Source: CADEDV01 sp964437415
GTDB lineage: Bacteria; Bacteroidota; Bacteroidia; Chitinophagales; Chitinophagaceae
NCBI GenBank assembly: GCA_964437415.1
Contig: CAYTGN010000004.1
Coordinates: 186,001-250,000 of the forward strand
Length of the DNA stretch: 64,000 nucleotides
Reading direction: 5' to 3'
Under the pieces are notes generated by a model. The model had not been told where the DNA came from. It did not search any database and saw only the letters and a list, made by a program, of their open reading frames with translations. Position 1 is the first letter of the stretch; every line of letters begins with the position of its first letter. This document shows, piece after piece, positions 8,538 through 18,024 of this stretch. The translations under genes were made by a program, and so were the position numbers.

Positions 8538-10189
8538 CAGTTCTTTTGATCGAACGAAAATACGATTCCGCCGACAAAGTTAAACCCATATACAGGATAT
8601 TGATTCCAGCGTTGGTATTCTTTATTGAAGAGGTTGTTGAACTGCGCCCAGAGGTTCAGGTTTTTGGTGATCTTGAATTCAAGACCTGCATTCAGGTCAA
8701 CCGCCCCATCCAGTCTTTGTTTATCGCCATTACTGTCCCTGTAAAGAGGGCCTGTCCACGCAAAAAGATCAGATTGCAGCCACAGGTCCTTGATCACCTG
8801 CACCCGGAAAGTCGTGTTCATTTCAAGCGGTATCAGTCCCCAGGGTTTATCATGAACTTTGGCCCCGGTATATTTATTCAAAGCCCAGCCGGTGCTCAAA
8901 GAAAATTTTTCCTGCATAGTGAATGCCAGTTGGCCGCCAAGGTGAAATACATTCATTTTGGGCTCATACAACACCACAAATGATTTACCGCCCAAACCTG
9001 CGGTATTATCATTCACAAACAGCGGCTGGTTGTTCAGGCGATTGAGACCGGCTTTGATGCTATAGGTAAAATGGTCGCCGATGGATCCTTTAAAGCCGGC
9101 AAAACGTTCCTCCACCCAGGTGTTTTTCAAGCTGTCGGGCATCCATAACCAGGGATTTTGAGAAGCCAGGTATTGATACGTTGTTTTGCGGATATAACCT
9201 GTCCATCCCGCCTGGAAATAGAAACGCTGGTCGGATGTGCCGATCTCAGCCAGCACATTGGGAAACATTTTAAACTTCTTGTTATCCCATGACGGACGAA
9301 TACCCGCCTGTATGTTCAAAGCAGAAGACTTGTAATGAACCGACGGCGATATATAATATATGGTGTTATTGATGGCAGATTTATTGTCAGGAGAAAGTCG
9401 GGTAAGATCAAAAGTGAGACCAAGGTTCACAGCAAATTCATCTCCTACAGTTTTCTCCAGGGGCAGGTCCAGCACCGTGTTGCTCTCGCTGTTCTTTAAA
9501 TGATCGCTGAAAATATCAATCTTCAGGTTGGGGGCATAGGTGAGACCGAATCCTGTCTTGTTGATATTGCGCATACCTATTCTTGCAGCGATCGTCTGAA
9601 AGTTCTGTTTCAGTGAATCCTTTGGAAAAGAAAGTGTTTGTGGCTCAAACCCGAATTTGTAGGTTCTGTCCTGTTTCATACCGATGCTGCCGTTCCATTC
9701 GTGACCACCTGCTGATTTATAGAATCCACTGAGTTTTACTTGTGTGTTGGTGAAATCCTGGAACTCTCTTTTGCCCTGCGAAGAAACATGTTTGGCAAAA
9801 ATATTCACCCCTGCAAACTGCCCGTCCCCGAACGAGAAACCTGCCTGCATAAATGGTGTTGTCAAACTTCCAAACCCTGCTTTGATGTAGCTGCTGTTAT
9901 CCCATTTGCCGCCGGAATCCACGTTCAGTGCAAGCGGCTTTAAAGATCCGGGTTGAAAAGCGAGTGCCAAATTTTGGTTAGGAATATCATATTTTAACAC
10001 TGGTTTCGTAGTGTCCACAGATGGTGGTGTTGCATTAAAATTGATCTTGGCAGATTCTTTCAGCACAGGTTTAAATGCAGAAGTAATGTCCACTGATTTT
10101 TTCTTGCCGCTGGTGTCCTGTGCAAATGAAACATTCACGGCTACGGCAGCAAGTCCCAAAAGGATGATCGTATATGGAGGCTTTTTCAT
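8537..10189 (-). CDS. Outer-membrane beta-barrel protein, TonB-receptor-like but without a plug
   Basis: 550 residues from the ATG at 10189; the longer frame begins with an unlikely TTG at 10222. A signal peptide (ending NVSFAQ) and a short periplasmic segment (KKSVDITSAFKPVLKESA) precede about 470 residues of alternating aromatic strands ending FVGGIVFSFDQKN, typical of a porin-like barrel. No plug domain or TonB box is recognisable. The C-terminal strands (LNLWAQFNNLFNKEYQRWNQYPVYG) resemble the end of TonB-dependent receptors, so it is probably a derived receptor barrel. It follows the TPR gene closely. A joint function with that protein is inferred from order only. Confidence 0.72.
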   Translation of the reverse strand: MKKPPYTIILLGLAAVAVNVSFAQDTSGKKKSVDITSAFKPVLKESAKINFNATPPSVDTTKPVLKYDIPNQNLALAFQPGSLKPLALNVDSGGKWDNSSYIKAGFGSLTTPFMQAGFSFGDGQFAGVNIFAKHVSSQGKREFQDFTNTQVKLSGFYKSAGGHEWNGSIGMKQDRTYKFGFEPQTLSFPKDSLKQNFQTIAARIGMRNINKTGFGLTYAPNLKIDIFSDHLKNSESNTVLDLPLEKTVGDEFAVNLGLTFDLTRLSPDNKSAINNTIYYISPSVHYKSSALNIQAGIRPSWDNKKFKMFPNVLAEIGTSDQRFYFQAGWTGYIRKTTYQYLASQNPWLWMPDSLKNTWVEERFAGFKGSIGDHFTYSIKAGLNRLNNQPLFVNDNTAGLGGKSFVVLYEPKMNVFHLGGQLAFTMQEKFSLSTGWALNKYTGAKVHDKPWGLIPLEMNTTFRVQVIKDLWLQSDLFAWTGPLYRDSNGDKQRLDGAVDLNAGLEFKITKNLNLWAQFNNLFNKEYQRWNQYPVYGFNFVGGIVFSFDQKN

Positions 10190-10222
10190 TTCGGTCTGGT
10201 CTTTATTGAGCTGTTTATTCAA

Positions 10223-13200
10223 TTAATTTTCAACCTTGCTTGAGTTACTTTCTTCATCTATCACCCGGCTCAGTTTCAACTGTGCTTCTTCCTTCAGTTT
10301 CGGGTTGATGCTGTTGTCAACAATACTCTGGAATGTAGCTTTGGCATTGAAATAATCCTTTTGGCGGAAGAAAATATCTCCGAGCAAAATATATGCTTTT
10401 GTTACCCAGAAATCATAAGAACCGGATTTATTGATCGTTTCAAAAGCTGCTTTTTCGGCATCGGCCAGTTTGCCGACAGCAAACCAGCAATTGGCTATCT
10501 CATATCTTGCTTCTGCAGCCAGCGCTGCTTTATTCAGTGATACCACTGATTTATAATTCGCAATAGCCAGGTCATATTGTCCCGCCACCTGGTGTGATTT
10601 GGCAATGGCCATGTTGGCCAAAGTCTTATCATCAGCGCTGCTGCCTTTGGCGGCTGTGAGTTCTTTGGCATTTTCCACGGCTTCTGACCAGCGTTCCAAC
10701 TGGTAGTGGCAACGCAGTAAGCCCCGCATGGCTTCTAATTTATTTTCCTGGCTGGCAGTGATCTGCTTCAACTGCTCATAATAAGTTTCAGCCTTTGTAT
10801 AATCCTTTATTTCAAAAAAGTAGATCCTTGCAGAAGCCAGCACGGCTCTTTCTGCATAGCGGTTAGGCGCATTGGCAGCTACAGACTCGTATCCTTTTAA
10901 AGCGCCGGGCCAGTCTTTTTTATTACTACTGATCTCTGCGCTATAAAAATTTGCATCCAGCGCATAGACCCCGGCGGGGAAACGCTGCAGGTAACTGTTG
11001 AATGCTGTCAATGCCGCATTCACATTCCCATTTTGGTACTGCGTTTCAGCCGCTGCATATGTAAGCGAATCTTCGGTATTCATACTGATCGGCCTTCCCG
11101 CTTTCCTCATGAAGTCGGCATAATCACCCGGCTTGCCTTCCTCCACATAAATGGTTTTTACGTTCTCCAGGGCATCCTCTGCTTCAGGTGAATTGGGATA
11201 TTGTCCGATCAAAGTGGTGTATTGCTTCAGCGCCTCGCTGTTATTATTGATGTTGTAATAAGAAATGCCCAGTTTCAGGTAAGCCTGTGGTTTCAGACTG
11301 GCATTTCCATCACCTTTCAGCACATTGCTCAGAAAGGGCAGCGCCTCACGGAAACGTTCATCCGCCATGTAGGTGTTGGCAATTTCCATGTTGGCATCAG
11401 TGACCAATGAAGAGGTAGGGAATTTCCTGTTCATGGTGTTGAGCAGGCTGATCTTGTCAGATGAACTGCGGATGCCGGTGATCATCGCATTCTGGAAAGT
11501 GGCATAGTCCTCGGCCGGCCAGGAATATTTAATCACATTATCATACATGGTCTTCGCCTTTGTATATTCCTTTTGCATGAAATAACAGTCTGCTGTTCTG
11601 ATATAAGCATCCTGTGTCAGTTCGCCGGAATTAAGAGCCGGGTTGCGGCTCAGTGGTTCAAAAAAGCTCAACGCTGCGGAATAGTTTTCTTTTCGCAGGT
11701 AACAATAACCGAGATTGTAACGTACATTGTTTGCATTGGCTTCGCCGCTGGAAGGTGAACCGGCGCTGACATAAGCATTGTAATATTTTATCGCATTGTC
11801 CAACTGGTTATTTCGATAGGCCAGTTCGCCTTTCCAGAAATTCACCAGTGGAAGCACCGGTGCGTTGTTGGGATCTTTGAGGGCTTTATCCAGCAACCCA
11901 TCCGCTTCGGCCAATCTGCCGTCATTCACCATTTCTGTGGCACGGCCATACAGTATTCTTGGGTAAAGTCTTTTTGCATTCGGTGTGGGACTGTTCATCC
12001 CGTCCAGCAAAAACAAAGCATCCCGGTAATTATTCGTGTTGGTCAAGACTGCAACCAGCAAATCTTTTGCTTCAGTGTCGTAAGTTGACCTGGGATATTC
12101 ATTCAAAAAGGTTCGAAGGCTGTTCAACGCCTCATCCTGATAGCCCAGTTCATACGAGAGTTTGGCGTATTGGAATTTGGAAATCTCTTTTTGTGTGGGA
12201 TTACTGCTGTTGGAAGCACAAAACAGGAAGGCATTGCGGGCATTGGCTTTCTGACCTGTTTTCAAATAAGCATCGCCCAGCAGGTACATGGAATGCTGGC
12301 TCAGTGAATCATCTTTGCCGCTCAGTTGCTTGAATCCATCAATGGCTTTGGTAAGTTGGTTGGCCTGGTAATAACAATAGGACAATTCATAAAGGTCTTC
12401 ACGGCGCACTTTCTCCGAACGGTTCACAAAATCTTCGAGATAAGGCAGGGCCATGGCATATTCCTTTCTTTCAAAATGAGCATGGCCAATGAGTTGTTTC
12501 ATTTCCAGGTCATAGTACTGTGTATTAGCTCCTCCTTTCAGTTTATTCTGCACATAGGCGATAGCCTCATCCTTTTTTCCTTGTATATAATATATCTGTG
12601 CTATATAGTAAGGAACCACTGTCGCATAGTCTTTTTCATTCTCCACCACTTTAAAACTCTGCAGTGCATCACTGTATTGCCTGTCGCGGAAGGCCAGGAA
12701 CCCATAATAGTAATTTGCATCAAGGTAGTTCGGGTCATCCTTCATGCTCCTGATCGTATTGAAAAGTGGCTTGGCCTCATTAAATCGCTGCATGGTGAAA
12801 TAAGCATAGCCCTGGTGAAACTTCATATCGGCTATTTCCCGGTTGTTAAGGTTGACGATGTTGGTCTGTTCATAATGTTTGGCAGCATCCGGAAATTCCT
12901 GCTTGCGGAAAAAATATTCACCAAGGTGAAAATGCATCATGTCCACCCTTGCGTTGTTCTTTTCGTTGGCTATATAGGTAAGGGCCTGCTCCTCTGCCCT
13001 GCTTTCATTTTGTTTCAGGGCACAGGTTGTGTAGTAGTAACTGATCTCCTGCACGGTGATACTGGTATTGATACGGTCCGTTTCTCTTACCCCCTGTTGC
13101 AATTCTTTGAATAAAGGATAAGCCAGGCTGTATTGCTCTTTCTGAAAATATTCTTTGGCTTCTTTAAAAGTTACAAGCGGATCGTTGTAAATCTTAGTGG

Positions 13201-13261
13201 ATTGAGAGTGCGCAGCCACAACGCTGAAAGTGGCCATCGCCAATACGAGTTGATTCTTCAT
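10223..13261 (-). CDS. Large tetratricopeptide-repeat protein, exported
   Basis: 1012 residues. A signal peptide (about 1-19, AAHSQ) is followed along nearly its whole length by TPR units, for example QEFPDAAKHYEQTNIVNLNN, QYSDALQSFKVV, NYSAALSFFEPLSRNP, QYDLAIANYKSV and DYFNAKATFQSIVDN, with recurring A-x-Y/F-x-L-G patterns. TPR solenoids are protein-binding scaffolds. A periplasmic scaffold for the adjacent barrel is a reasonable guess. It is the first gene of a three-gene operon whose stop is 33 nt before the barrel start. Confidence 0.85.
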   Translation of the reverse strand: MKNQLVLAMATFSVVAAHSQSTKIYNDPLVTFKEAKEYFQKEQYSLAYPLFKELQQGVRETDRINTSITVQEISYYYTTCALKQNESRAEEQALTYIANEKNNARVDMMHFHLGEYFFRKQEFPDAAKHYEQTNIVNLNNREIADMKFHQGYAYFTMQRFNEAKPLFNTIRSMKDDPNYLDANYYYGFLAFRDRQYSDALQSFKVVENEKDYATVVPYYIAQIYYIQGKKDEAIAYVQNKLKGGANTQYYDLEMKQLIGHAHFERKEYAMALPYLEDFVNRSEKVRREDLYELSYCYYQANQLTKAIDGFKQLSGKDDSLSQHSMYLLGDAYLKTGQKANARNAFLFCASNSSNPTQKEISKFQYAKLSYELGYQDEALNSLRTFLNEYPRSTYDTEAKDLLVAVLTNTNNYRDALFLLDGMNSPTPNAKRLYPRILYGRATEMVNDGRLAEADGLLDKALKDPNNAPVLPLVNFWKGELAYRNNQLDNAIKYYNAYVSAGSPSSGEANANNVRYNLGYCYLRKENYSAALSFFEPLSRNPALNSGELTQDAYIRTADCYFMQKEYTKAKTMYDNVIKYSWPAEDYATFQNAMITGIRSSSDKISLLNTMNRKFPTSSLVTDANMEIANTYMADERFREALPFLSNVLKGDGNASLKPQAYLKLGISYYNINNNSEALKQYTTLIGQYPNSPEAEDALENVKTIYVEEGKPGDYADFMRKAGRPISMNTEDSLTYAAAETQYQNGNVNAALTAFNSYLQRFPAGVYALDANFYSAEISSNKKDWPGALKGYESVAANAPNRYAERAVLASARIYFFEIKDYTKAETYYEQLKQITASQENKLEAMRGLLRCHYQLERWSEAVENAKELTAAKGSSADDKTLANMAIAKSHQVAGQYDLAIANYKSVVSLNKAALAAEARYEIANCWFAVGKLADAEKAAFETINKSGSYDFWVTKAYILLGDIFFRQKDYFNAKATFQSIVDNSINPKLKEEAQLKLSRVIDEESNSSKVEN

Positions 13262-13576
13262 GAAGCTTGTCCTTTAACCGGTGGTCCCGATGACTTTCGG
13301 GATAAATTCCTAAACGTTGCGAATATTCAAATTATTTCAAGTCAGACCAAACATCATTCCAAACAGGTGTGGATAAACAGTAATAGAAAAATGTTTTAAC
13401 ATTTTGTGAGGAAAGAAAGGGAGGCTATCAGCCATTTGCTGTTAGCTGCAGGCAGTATGTATTTAGTTGCTGTTATTGCAAAATTGATTGTGCCAGGTTG
13501 TTTTTCGAAAGAGCCGGTTGCTCTTTTACCCGACTCATAGCTTTTCCCTAATATTGCACTCACAATACCATAACCA
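13262..13576 (+). other. Divergent intergenic region between the TPR operon and the DoxX gene
   Basis: 315 bases without a credible gene. It must hold the promoters of both flanking genes. TAATATTG near 13550 is a one-mismatch -7 box pointing at the DoxX gene. Nothing else is identifiable. Confidence 0.4.
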
Positions 13577-13984
13577 ATGAAAAAACTGTATAGTACCCGG
13601 TACTCAGATACTTCTGTGTCACTTGCTCTTTTTGTACTTCGTCTCACCGTGGGCGGACTGATGATACCACACGGAGCTAAAAAACTGATGAACTTTACCG
13701 CCAAATCTTCCACTTTCTCTGACCCTTTTCATATCGGCTCGCCTGTTTCCATGGGGCTGGCCATCTTTGCTGAGTTGTTCTGTGCAGTATTCATTGTTGC
13801 AGGTCTGATGACAAGATTAGCCGCCATCCCATTGATTGTTGCCATGTCGGTGGCGGTATTCTATTCTCATCACGGCAGGATATTCGGTGAAGCGGAACAT
13901 GCTGCCCTATTTCTTGGCGGTTATATTACACTATTGCTGACAGGTCCCGGGAAATACAGCATGGACAGGCTGATAGGGAAGTAA
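13577..13984 (+). CDS. DoxX family membrane protein
   Basis: 135 residues with four hydrophobic segments: LALFVLRLTVGGLMIPHGAKKL, SMGLAIFAELFCAVFIVAGL, RLAAIPLIVAMSVAVF and AALFLGGYITLLLTG. The Arg in the first helix and the HGAKKL motif are typical of DoxX/SURF4-like proteins. The family is linked to quinone/thiol redox balance in the inner membrane, but the role of this member is not known. Confidence 0.85.
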   Translation: MKKLYSTRYSDTSVSLALFVLRLTVGGLMIPHGAKKLMNFTAKSSTFSDPFHIGSPVSMGLAIFAELFCAVFIVAGLMTRLAAIPLIVAMSVAVFYSHHGRIFGEAEHAALFLGGYITLLLTGPGKYSMDRLIGK

Positions 13985-14060
13985 AGGTATGCTACATTAA
14001 ATAAAGTCTTTTCTCTCTGCAGCTATAATCTGAGAGGTTCGTTTTATATCTTTACCCTGT

Positions 14061-14471
14061 ATGTTTATCAGTGAAACGCAGATAAGGGTCCGGTATGCTG
14101 AAACCGACCAGATGGGTGTGGTCTATCACAGCAATTTCTTCCCCTATTTTGAATCGGCAAGAGCGGAGTCCATCCGTCAACTGGGATTCACCTATGCCGA
14201 TATGGAAAAAATGGGAGTGATCATGCCAGTGGTGGATGTGCACTGCCGCTACCTGCGGCCCGCATTATATGATGAACTGCTTACCATCAAAACCATACTG
14301 AAAGAATTGCCCCTGCACCACAAGGTGGACTATCACCATGAAGTGTACAATGAAAAAGAAGAATTGCTCGTTACAGGAAAGATCATCCTGTATTTTATGG
14401 AATCCGGGACAATGAAACGAACCACGATGCCGGCGCCATTGCTGGAAAAACTAAAACCTTATTTTGACTGA
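14061..14471 (+). CDS. Acyl-CoA thioesterase (YbgC/4-hydroxybenzoyl-CoA thioesterase type)
   Basis: 136 residues of single hot-dog fold. The start ETQIRVRYAETDQMGVVYHSNFFPYFESAR contains the catalytic Asp within the RYAETDQMGVVYHxNY signature of the family. It hydrolyses acyl-CoA or acyl-ACP thioesters; the chain preference is unknown. It overlaps the M50 protease start by one base (TGATG), so the two are translationally coupled. Confidence 0.88.
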   Translation: MFISETQIRVRYAETDQMGVVYHSNFFPYFESARAESIRQLGFTYADMEKMGVIMPVVDVHCRYLRPALYDELLTIKTILKELPLHHKVDYHHEVYNEKEELLVTGKIILYFMESGTMKRTTMPAPLLEKLKPYFD

Positions 14472-15484
14472 TGGAGAATTTCAGCGCTACAACTAATGAA
14501 CTGAACAACGGGGAACAGCAGCCTGCCGGTGAAGAAAGATTAACCTGCCCGCCAAAATTTCAGAAGCAGGAGCAGCATCCTGCCAATATCTGGATGAAAT
14601 CCATCATCAGTCTTGCCCTTTATTTAGTACTGGGCTATTATATCTTTCACAGCTTCACCATGCTGTTGCTGATAACAGCTATTGTCATTATTCATGAATT
14701 GGGGCATTTCTTCGCCATGAAGTTTTTTCGGTATAACGAATTGGGCATTTTCTTCATCCCCTTGCTGGGTGCTTATGTTTCGGGAACGAAACGAGAAGTG
14801 TCGCAAAAAGAATCAGCCATCATTCTTCTGGCCGGTCCGTTGCCGGGCATCATACTCGGCATTGCCTTTTACCTGCTTTGGCAAAACAACCCTGACCTGG
14901 AAATTGCAGGTATTTCATTTTACCACATCTCATTGCTGATGATATTCCTGAACCTGATCAACCTGTTCCCGGTTTACCCGTTGGATGGTGGTCAGTTACT
15001 AAACCGTGTATTTTTGGATGAAGAAAGCTGGATCGGCAAACTGTTTGTGTTGCTTTCAGCTGCTTTTTTGATATGGGTGGCATGGAAACTGCAATTCTGG
15101 GTGCTGCTCATCTTCCCTGCCATGATGCTGCTGCGCCTGCAGGGAGATAAAAAATTCACCGCTGTTGATAAAAGAATTGAAGCAGAGGGCATCAATGCCG
15201 ATGTGTCGTACGAAGATCTGAAAGATGAGGATTACTGGAAGATTCGTAACATCCTGATAGAAGAACACCCTACTTTCCGGGAATTTAATACCACGCCTCC
15301 TTATGAATTTCATCCAAAAGAAGAGAAGATGATGACAACGATTCAAAGTCTGCTGCATCGCCACCTGATACAGGATGTTTCTGTTGCAGGCAAAATACTG
15401 ATTGTTGCCATTTGCATTGCTGCATTTGCCTCACCCTGGCTGCTGAATATGGATATGAGTTTTTTTAACCGGTTTGGGTTTTAA
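14471..15484 (+). CDS. Site-2 protease family (M50) membrane metalloprotease
   Basis: 337 residues. A hydrophilic N-terminus is followed by membrane helices carrying the zinc motif HELGH (75-79) and, about 90 residues on, the second motif NLFPVYPLDGG (164-174) with the third zinc ligand Asp172. This is the rhomboid-independent S2P core without a PDZ domain. A cytoplasmic segment of about 90 residues and a last helix (IAAFASPWLLNM) complete it. Such enzymes cleave membrane-embedded regulators or signal remnants. The stop overlaps the stop of the opposing DUF6526 gene (TTAA). Confidence 0.85.
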   Translation: MENFSATTNELNNGEQQPAGEERLTCPPKFQKQEQHPANIWMKSIISLALYLVLGYYIFHSFTMLLLITAIVIIHELGHFFAMKFFRYNELGIFFIPLLGAYVSGTKREVSQKESAIILLAGPLPGIILGIAFYLLWQNNPDLEIAGISFYHISLLMIFLNLINLFPVYPLDGGQLLNRVFLDEESWIGKLFVLLSAAFLIWVAWKLQFWVLLIFPAMMLLRLQGDKKFTAVDKRIEAEGINADVSYEDLKDEDYWKIRNILIEEHPTFREFNTTPPYEFHPKEEKMMTTIQSLLHRHLIQDVSVAGKILIVAICIAAFASPWLLNMDMSFFNRFGF

Positions 15485-15909
15485 ACACGGTAGTAGTCAA
15501 CCCGCCAGCTTTGGATAGCTTGCTTGATCTGTGTTTGTGTAAGCTTTTCTTCCACTGCCCTTTTGGCCAGTGCCGGCATTTCCTCATCAGCAGCAAAACG
15601 AAGAGCGATGATTTGCCCAAGTCTTAGCTGTTTATCGAATGGTTTACCCGTAAGAATAAAATGGCGGAGTGACTCTTCCGCTCTTATAGCCCTGTCCTGG
15701 GCCTGCAAAGCAAACCGGCGGGCAAACCAGAATAAGCTGCACAACACGATAAAAACGATCAGTAATAAAGAGGCTGAATAAATATTTTCATCGGGAACAC
15801 GAAGAAAATTAATGATACTGCCAATTAACCCGGCCAGTATCAGCAAAGCAGTGATACCATGATAGGCAGGAACATAGCGGCGGTGGTTCTTATAATTTTG
15901 TTCAGTCAT
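15481..15909 (-). CDS. DUF6526 family membrane protein
   Basis: 142 residues starting MTEQNYKNHRRYVPAYH, with two adjacent transmembrane helices (GITALLILAGLIGSIINFL and ASLLLIVFIVLCSLFWFA) and a charged cytoplasmic tail (RAIRAEESLRHFILTGKPFD). This matches the DUF6526 family common in Bacteroidota; function unknown. An ATG two codons upstream at 15915 is possible. Tail-to-tail with the M50 gene, overlapping by four bases. Confidence 0.72.
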   Translation of the reverse strand: MTEQNYKNHRRYVPAYHGITALLILAGLIGSIINFLRVPDENIYSASLLLIVFIVLCSLFWFARRFALQAQDRAIRAEESLRHFILTGKPFDKQLRLGQIIALRFAADEEMPALAKRAVEEKLTQTQIKQAIQSWRVDYYRV

Positions 15910-15948
15910 AAACATTTAGTTTGGAATAATTGAAAATAAACTTTTTCC

Positions 15949-15986
15949 ATGACTTCCGACTCACGACTACTGACTCACAACTCCCA
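15949..15986. repeat. Copy of a low-complexity dispersed repeat (GACTCACAACTC-type)
   Basis: The run ACTTCCGACTCACGACTACT then GACTCACAACTCCCAGC is built of tandem degenerate ACTCACRACT-like units. Similar runs occur at 20043-20058 inside the E2 gene and, in variant form, at 34149-34190. It lies between a minus-strand peptidase gene and DUF6526. Confidence 0.4.
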
Positions 15987-15987
15987 G

Positions 15988-17379
15988 CTATTTAAGCACA
16001 TCCAGCACCTTATACATTTTGTTAACCAAAGCAGACGCCGGGCCATTATAGTTGTTGACAAGAAAAGAGAAGATGTATTCTTTTCCATCTTTGCTTTTAT
16101 GATAGCCGCAAAACCCTTTCACTCCTCTTATCGTGCCGCTTTTCATTTTCATACCGTTGTAATCAGGCAATGAATTAAAAAAATAGGGATACCAGTCTTT
16201 TCCTTTTGCATACTTTAATATCTCTACTTGTGCATGGGTGGTGACACGGTTCAGAGGTGAAAGCCCCGACCCATCCACCATATTGAGTTCATTTTTATCC
16301 AATCCTTTTTCTTTCCAGAAATTGCGGAGAATGGCCACTCCCGAATCGGTGGAACCAAATCCCTGTTTTTCGTAAGCAAAAGTTTTTACCAAAGCTTCGC
16401 CATAAAGATTGATGCTTTTTTTATTGAACCAGTAGATGATAGAGTCGAGGGAGGGGGAATAGTGTGTATAAATTTTATATAAATTCCTTATCTCAGTTTT
16501 AGAACCGTTCATATTTTCTCTTACATAGCCATCATGCCTTACTTCCACAGAAATTTTATTTGCCTGCAACGTAAAATGAAAATCCAATAAAAGACCACTG
16601 ACCGGATCAGTATTTGCAGCCGAAATAACAAAATTCTTTTCGTCAAACGGAATTGTACCACTTATTGAATTATCATAATAAACATATGCATTGTCGCCGG
16701 TTCCTTTTGCAGCAGCCTTCAATTCATTTACATAATCCGTTTCCTGCCCATCTTTATAGACCTCCACACTACTTCCAATGCTGTTGCCTGATTTCAATGT
16801 AAGGTCAAATTGATTTTCTTTCCAGTTCAGTGAATAAGCGCCGGCTCCATAATAATTGCCGATATCCTGCCATATCCATCCATCCGGGATTGACTGATGT
16901 ATAAATGAAGATGTATTGGTTAGCACAACACCATCTATTTTATTTACCTGAAGTTTCCGAACCTCATCACTCCATGTATTCAAAATCAAAGAATCACTAG
17001 TTTGTTTCCATCGCCAGCTTCCCAAAGTAGGGTCACCTGTCCCTATTACATATAAGTTGCCTTTTAAAGAATTGCCCTCAATTTTCCCTATATATCCCAA
17101 CGCTGTCTTATACCTATACTCCTTCCCCAGCAACTCAAAAGCCGTCGCGCTAGTAATGATTTTTTGTGTAGAGGCCGGCGCCAGCCCTATCCTTGAATTT
17201 TTATCAAAAGCCACCTGCCCTGTTTTGGCATCAATCACATAGAGGGAGCTGATGGCATATTTCAACTGGCTGTCGCTTTCAAACTGCTGAAAAGCTTTTT
17301 GCAGCTTCTGAGTAATTGTTTGAGCAAAAGAATTGTTAACCAGCCATAAGCAAACAACAGCAAAACAAATTTTCTTCAT
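15988..17379 (-). CDS. dacB: D-alanyl-D-alanine carboxypeptidase/endopeptidase (PBP4, S13)
   Basis: 463 residues with signal peptide (ending NSFAQ). The three active-site motifs are all present: SxxK as Ser70-Thr-Gln-Lys73 (PASTQK), SxN-type in DGSGLSPLNRV, and KSGT near the C-terminus (MKMKSGTIRGVKGF). The large insertion between the first two motifs is typical of class C PBP4. It acts in the periplasm to trim stem peptides and cleave D-Ala-mDAP crosslinks. Confidence 0.92.
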   Translation of the reverse strand: MKKICFAVVCLWLVNNSFAQTITQKLQKAFQQFESDSQLKYAISSLYVIDAKTGQVAFDKNSRIGLAPASTQKIITSATAFELLGKEYRYKTALGYIGKIEGNSLKGNLYVIGTGDPTLGSWRWKQTSDSLILNTWSDEVRKLQVNKIDGVVLTNTSSFIHQSIPDGWIWQDIGNYYGAGAYSLNWKENQFDLTLKSGNSIGSSVEVYKDGQETDYVNELKAAAKGTGDNAYVYYDNSISGTIPFDEKNFVISAANTDPVSGLLLDFHFTLQANKISVEVRHDGYVRENMNGSKTEIRNLYKIYTHYSPSLDSIIYWFNKKSINLYGEALVKTFAYEKQGFGSTDSGVAILRNFWKEKGLDKNELNMVDGSGLSPLNRVTTHAQVEILKYAKGKDWYPYFFNSLPDYNGMKMKSGTIRGVKGFCGYHKSKDGKEYIFSFLVNNYNGPASALVNKMYKVLDVLK

Positions 17380-17426
17380 CTCTAAAAGGATTAAGGCTTA
17401 AAACTAAAAAGAATTAAATTTATACC

Positions 17427-18014
17427 ATGGAAAATGAAGTTAAAGAACCGGCGCCGAAGTATAATTTCATTTCTCCCGATGAATACCTGGCGATGGAAAG
17501 GGCAACGGAAGAAAGAAATGAATACTATGACGGGTTAGTGCTGGCCATGTCGGGCGGCAGCATGGAACACAATTTAATTGACAGAAATCTTGTTGGCATT
17601 TTGTACGGTTTTCTGAAAGACAAAGAATGCCAGGTGCTGCCTTCCCACATGAGGGTGAGCAGCCCCGACCGGGAAAATTATATGTACCCCGATGCCAGCA
17701 TTGTTTGCGGCAAACCCGAACTGGAAGATGACAAATTTGATACTCTCACCAACCCATCTGTGATTTTTGAAATACTGTCCCCTTCAACAAAAGGAATGGA
17801 CAAGCAACGAAAGTTTTTCTTTTACATGCAAATACCATCGTTGAAAGAGTATATTATGATTGATTCGGTGCAACGGTATATTATCATTGCCAGGAAACAG
17901 GCTGATTCATCCTGGAAATTTGAAGAACTGAACGACACTGCGGAAAATCTTTTTATCCAAAGGATTGGTTTTTCTTTGCCGCTTTCCGAACTATACGAAG
18001 GAACAAACCTCTAA
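17427..18014 (+). CDS. Uma2 family (DUF820) putative endonuclease
   Basis: 195 residues with the Uma2 pattern: SPDEYLAMERATEERNEYYDG at the start, then PDRENYMYPDASIVCGKPE and PSVIFEILSPSTKGMDKQRKFFFYMQIPSLKEYIMID, which has the PD-(D/E)xK-like E/D residues (PDASIV, EILS). The fold is restriction-endonuclease-like; biological role unknown. Copies are abundant in cyanobacteria and some Chitinophagaceae. It ends 10 nt before the cinA start, so the two probably share a transcript. Confidence 0.82.
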   Translation: MENEVKEPAPKYNFISPDEYLAMERATEERNEYYDGLVLAMSGGSMEHNLIDRNLVGILYGFLKDKECQVLPSHMRVSSPDRENYMYPDASIVCGKPELEDDKFDTLTNPSVIFEILSPSTKGMDKQRKFFFYMQIPSLKEYIMIDSVQRYIIIARKQADSSWKFEELNDTAENLFIQRIGFSLPLSELYEGTNL

Positions 18015-18024
18015 TCTTTTTTGC

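Noticed and set aside
12326..13114. A 262-codon plus-strand frame
   Set aside because: It is antisense to the TPR gene, whose repeats and codon use are clearly the real coding signal.
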